Source: an uncultured Collinsella sp. (GTDB lineage: Bacteria; Actinomycetota; Coriobacteriia; Coriobacteriales; Coriobacteriaceae). Taken from it: a stretch of DNA of 6,931 nt. This document shows, in pieces, positions 5,901 through 6,931 of this stretch; the stretch's first letter is position 1, and every line of letters begins with the position of its first letter. Where the stretch lies: positions 1 to 6,931 of the forward strand of contig CABVAS010000083.1 of the NCBI GenBank assembly GCA_902496375.1, in the 5' to 3' direction. The notes beneath the pieces were generated by a model. That model saw nothing but the letters and a program-made list of their open reading frames with translations. It ran no database searches and was not told where the DNA came from. The position numbers and the translations under genes were made by a program.

Positions 5901-6438
5901 GGCCGCCAACGAAGCCGTCGTCGATGCGAACTTCGAGATCGTCAAGGCCAAGGCTGAGCTTGCCAACGACGAGGCGCTCAAGGCCGATCTTGAGGCCGTC
6001 GACCACAAGGCATCCCTTGCCGCGGGCACGACGGGCAACGAGAAGCTGGTCAAGCTGAACGCTGCCTACGCTCGCTATAAGGCCGCCGTTGATGCCGCTG
6101 CTGGTCTCAAGGCTGCTCTGAGCGATGCCGATGCCAAACTGTCCGATGCCAACGACGCCTATGCCGCCGCGCTTGCCGAGCTTAACGATGCTAAGGATGC
6201 CCTGGCTGCCGCACAGGCCGAGTACGACAAGTATCATCCCAAGGCTGAGCCGCAGGCCAAGCCTCAGGTTGCGCAGGCTGCTGCAAAGGCTCCTGTCGCC
6301 AAGAAGAAGGCAACGTCGGCCGCGCTCGCCCAGACTGGCGACAATTCCGCTCTTGCGGGCGAGGTGTTCGTCATCGGCGGTATCACCCTCGTGGCCGCTG
6401 GTGTGACGCTGAGCGATCGTCGTCGCAAGCAGATGTAG
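2983..6438 (+). CDS. LAXTG-anchored surface protein: helical arm, CAP/SCP head, helical arm
   Basis: A 1151-residue cell-wall protein. Residues 1-48 are a signal peptide with a long basic n-region, a hydrophobic core (VATVLTAGLIAQPLMSPL, 26-43) and a likely cut after ALA or ALAA. Residues ~74-457 are Ala/Lys/Gln/Asp-rich helix, strongly predicted by eye as coiled coil, with recurring AYDAA units. Residues ~523-675 are a CAP/SCP (PF00188-type) domain with His567 (WGHS), Glu576 (GEN), Glu640 and His643 (YHECGHYLN), then AIGIA; Cys570 and Cys641 may pair. Residues ~700-1085 are a second helical arm. A Pro/Ala/Lys linker then leads to LAQTG (1115-1119), a hydrophobic helix and a SDRRRKQM tail, which is a sorting signal of the LAXTG type used by class E sortases. 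CAP domains have varied roles (adhesion, lipid or wall binding, rarely proteolysis), so the activity is unknown. A G9 tract at codons 58-61 probably makes expression phase-variable. The gene stands alone between divergent promoter DNA and a terminator. Confidence 0.92.
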   Translation: MANYSPQHFEPRAKAVNVKGVANRAVATVLTAGLIAQPLMSPLAALAAPSTDNGDSVQGGGSSVENTVAAGNQAVVKTAAQLAEESAKQLKDAQAAYDAAQKKADAAGQSQKQAQQQKNQASQAVTDNAAEQNEAEVAALQEKIDELKAAVEKTEQQQKKLGDLNDQLDQANKSVEDKTQALKDAKAKQDEAKKALKDAQAKLDAMGMDKYEAAKKAVEDAQAKLDDANKAVATAQANLDQAKAAEASAQQEKQNTEAALTTAQAKKQETAAALAAATTARDNAQQKFNQAQAALDAAVSGTGVDLSALEAAKKAAAGELKTAQAELNAATDADATAQANLQAAQNTATAAQEKANAANAAVASAQSAYDAANKEYSAAASKHDAAKAAYEKAQQTEADKKTAYDKLVEVRKQKRSEWEAACAASNAAEKAYDAANAQVEALEQQIADLKSNMTVDQEVINKGMLGFMAYISNSSDFTAQQKSNASTAASMLMGTTEKQDWYDKYVDQDMSRDTNPLSLEQMRNALTYLDTQNNLRKANGQSELSVSLRMTAAAALNTSYSSNIWGHSNCYFDQGENLAGGGGAYTGGETEDTLGWPYTGLYTQEKKAFDKYVEQYGDALGSHRYDSYYIYQHYNSIYHECGHYLNIIDAGAKAIGIATGSGKNTDSEVTVFDYSGSTGQKDFTVSEFKKLVNDYIDSAYNAGGTQAQKAQLKELQGKLAEAQKNFGTTREAYFAAVNGQGAAQDAFTAADVNMNTAKGEYEKAKSGTAAAKTAYDAAKDALGGIDIESLKQNLDAAKAEAATAQAALDKANATLADSKTKAAEAAAHKAKARSARDAAKAKSDQANEAYDNATASVKDLAAKCDAAKTDLANKQGTLNDAKKADDAAQAGVDKAQAADVQAATALSDAKQAVAAKAQAVSDAQAKAKAAEGELATANKAFERFAGAQKAVDDAKVAYDAAVAGVADAQKQLEAANEAVVDANFEIVKAKAELANDEALKADLEAVDHKASLAAGTTGNEKLVKLNAAYARYKAAVDAAAGLKAALSDADAKLSDANDAYAAALAELNDAKDALAAAQAEYDKYHPKAEPQAKPQVAQAAAKAPVAKKKATSAALAQTGDNSALAGEVFVIGGITLVAAGVTLSDRRRKQM
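3156..3164 (+). repeat. G9 homopolymer, probable slippage switch
   Basis: Nine consecutive G residues span codons 58-61 (Gln-Gly-Gly-Gly), just after the signal peptide. As sequenced, the frame stays open for 1151 codons. With ten G the next codon becomes TAG (61-residue product). With eight G the frame reads GTA GTT CTG TAG (63-residue product). It is the longest single-base run in the window. It lies in a locus type (surface protein, early in the frame) where slipped-strand phase variation is well known in other bacteria. Confidence 0.75.
4549..5010 (+). other. CAP/SCP domain-coding segment
   Basis: Codes for residues ~523-676 of the surface protein. The four residues that line the CAP cavity are all present: His567, Glu576 in GENLA, Glu640 and His643 in HECGHYLNII. 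The helix with EKKAFDKYV (605-613) corresponds to the conserved W-x-x-E helix region of the fold. A Tyr-rich insertion (625-638) precedes the HECGHY motif. A further ~65 residues before the domain (458-522) are globular rather than coiled and may pack against it. Confidence 0.85.
6325..6435 (+). other. C-terminal cell-wall sorting signal (LAQTG)
   Basis: Codes for residues 1115-1151: LAQTG-D, a hydrophobic stretch (GEVFVIGGITLVAAGVTL) and a positively charged tail with RRRK. Ala in the second position, in place of Pro of LPXTG, is the pattern recognised by class E sortases in high-GC Gram-positives. The cut would fall between Thr1118 and Gly1119. No sortase gene is present in the window. Confidence 0.88.
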
Positions 6439-6504
6439 CGTTTCGAGCGTAGTTTCTGCAACGAACTTCAATTCATAACGGGACCGTCTCGTTAGCCAAA
6501 CGAT

Positions 6505-6546
6505 AAGGCCGGCGCGCTGTTAAACGCAGCGCGCCGGCCTTTCTTT
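6505..6546 (+). terminator. Rho-independent terminator of the surface protein gene
   Basis: A perfect 15-bp inverted repeat (AAGGCCGGCGCGCTG at 6505-6519, CAGCGCGCCGGCCTT at 6527-6541) with a seven-base loop is followed by a T-rich tract (TTTCTTTGTTT from 6540). It lies 66 bases after the stop codon. Confidence 0.93.
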
Positions 6547-6557
6547 GTTTCGATATC

Positions 6558-6597
6558 AAAAAGCCCGGTCAGCAGCCGCAAAAGCTACCGACCGGGC
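6558..6597 (-). terminator. Intrinsic terminator of the OPT transporter gene
   Basis: On the minus strand an 8-bp stem (GCCCGGTC, complement of 6590-6597, with GACCGGGC, complement of 6563-6570) is extended by a few imperfect pairs and followed by five T residues (complement of 6558-6562). It begins about 40 bases after the transporter stop and is back to back with the terminator of the surface gene. Confidence 0.85.
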
Positions 6598-6638
6598 AAA
6601 TCGTAGGCAATATGGTCGCTGTCGAGCAACTGCTCGAC

Positions 6639-6931
6639 TTAGCCCAGCAGGCTCAGGCCAACAGAGACAAACGCCAGGATAACGCCGACGATGGACTCGC
6701 CGCCGAGCAGGCCGCTGGCGATAACCAGGCCCTGTTCCTGGAAGGCGGCGTCCTTGGCAGCCCTCTCCTCGTCAGAAAGACCAGCGGTGGCGTCGCGGTG
6801 GGCGGACCACTTGTCGTAGGCGAGCTTGACGCAGGAGCCCAGGAATGCCGTGAGTGACATGTAGAACGGCAGGTACACGCCCAGGCCGATCATCATGGCC
6901 GGAATGCCGAGCCAGTACATGACGATGCCGG
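6639..6931 (-). CDS. OPT family oligopeptide transporter, C-terminal end (partial)
   Basis: The frame runs in from beyond base 6931 and ends with TAA at 6641-6639, so about 96 C-terminal codons are present; the Met at 6920 is probably internal. The sequence shows a hydrophobic segment (IPAMMIGLGVYLPFYMSLTAFLG), a charged cytoplasmic-type loop (KLAYDKWSAHRDATAG through DEERAAKDAA), then EQGLVIASGLLGGESIVGVI and a last hydrophobic helix ending in LSLLG. The GLGVYLPFYMS and QGLVIASGLLGGE motifs are typical of the C-terminal end of bacterial OPT-family transporters (TIGR00733-type), proton-coupled importers of small peptides in the cytoplasmic membrane. Substrate cannot be told from this part. 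It is convergent with the surface protein gene and is the last gene of its transcript, as a terminator follows. Confidence 0.85.
   Translation of the reverse strand, partial: GIVMYWLGIPAMMIGLGVYLPFYMSLTAFLGSCVKLAYDKWSAHRDATAGLSDEERAAKDAAFQEQGLVIASGLLGGESIVGVILAFVSVGLSLLG

Noticed and set aside
4915..6471. Long antisense frame of 518 codons opposite the C-terminal part of the surface gene
   Set aside because: It mirrors the biased GCC/AAG codons of the coiled-coil arm and reads as Leu/Gly-rich low-complexity sequence. It has no ribosome-binding site or family motif. The sense strand has signal peptide, CAP motifs and sorting signal.
6612..6857. Plus-strand frame of 81 codons opposite the transporter
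   Set aside because: The minus strand shows membrane helices and OPT-family C-terminal motifs; the plus frame is its shadow.

Overview
The window comes from a high-GC Gram-positive chromosome. The likeliest source is a gut actinobacterium of the Coriobacteriia, resembling Collinsella. This is an inference from three things: GC-rich codon use, a surface protein ending in an actinobacterial-style LAXTG sorting signal, and an anaerobe-type 2-hydroxyacyl-CoA dehydratase activase. No rRNA, tRNA, CRISPR array or insertion sequence is visible.

Layout. Bases 1-463 (+) are the 3' end of a large acyl-CoA dehydratase activase gene, closed by a strong intrinsic terminator (492-528). Bases 530-958 hold no intact gene of ordinary size. 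They contain a decayed gene fragment whose C-terminal part is readable after a one-base frameshift (531-769), a GC hairpin (872-891), and a 12-codon leader ORF with a good Shine-Dalgarno that stops one base before the next gene. Bases 960-1409 (+) encode a small, unrecognised membrane-anchored protein. Converging on it is a DUF389-family membrane protein (2675-1536, -), with its own terminator at 1420-1460 and an unexpected EF-hand-like calcium loop. A 307-base divergent intergenic region follows.

The centrepiece is a 1151-residue cell-wall-anchored surface protein (2983-6438, +). It has a signal peptide, a ~380-residue alanine-rich helical arm, a CAP/SCP head with all four cavity residues, a second ~385-residue helical arm, and an LAQTG sorting signal. 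An intrinsic terminator follows. Last, on the minus strand, is the 3' end of an OPT-family oligopeptide transporter gene (6931-6639) with its own terminator.

The most notable feature is a run of nine G residues (3156-3164) a few codons after the signal peptide of the surface protein. Gain or loss of one G puts a stop codon at once, or within five codons, in frame. The tract is therefore placed as an ON/OFF slippage switch for surface display. The sequenced copy is ON. The near-equal helical arms suggest a hairpin stalk that presents the CAP head far from the cell wall. The other genes are separate transcription units with no clear functional link to it.
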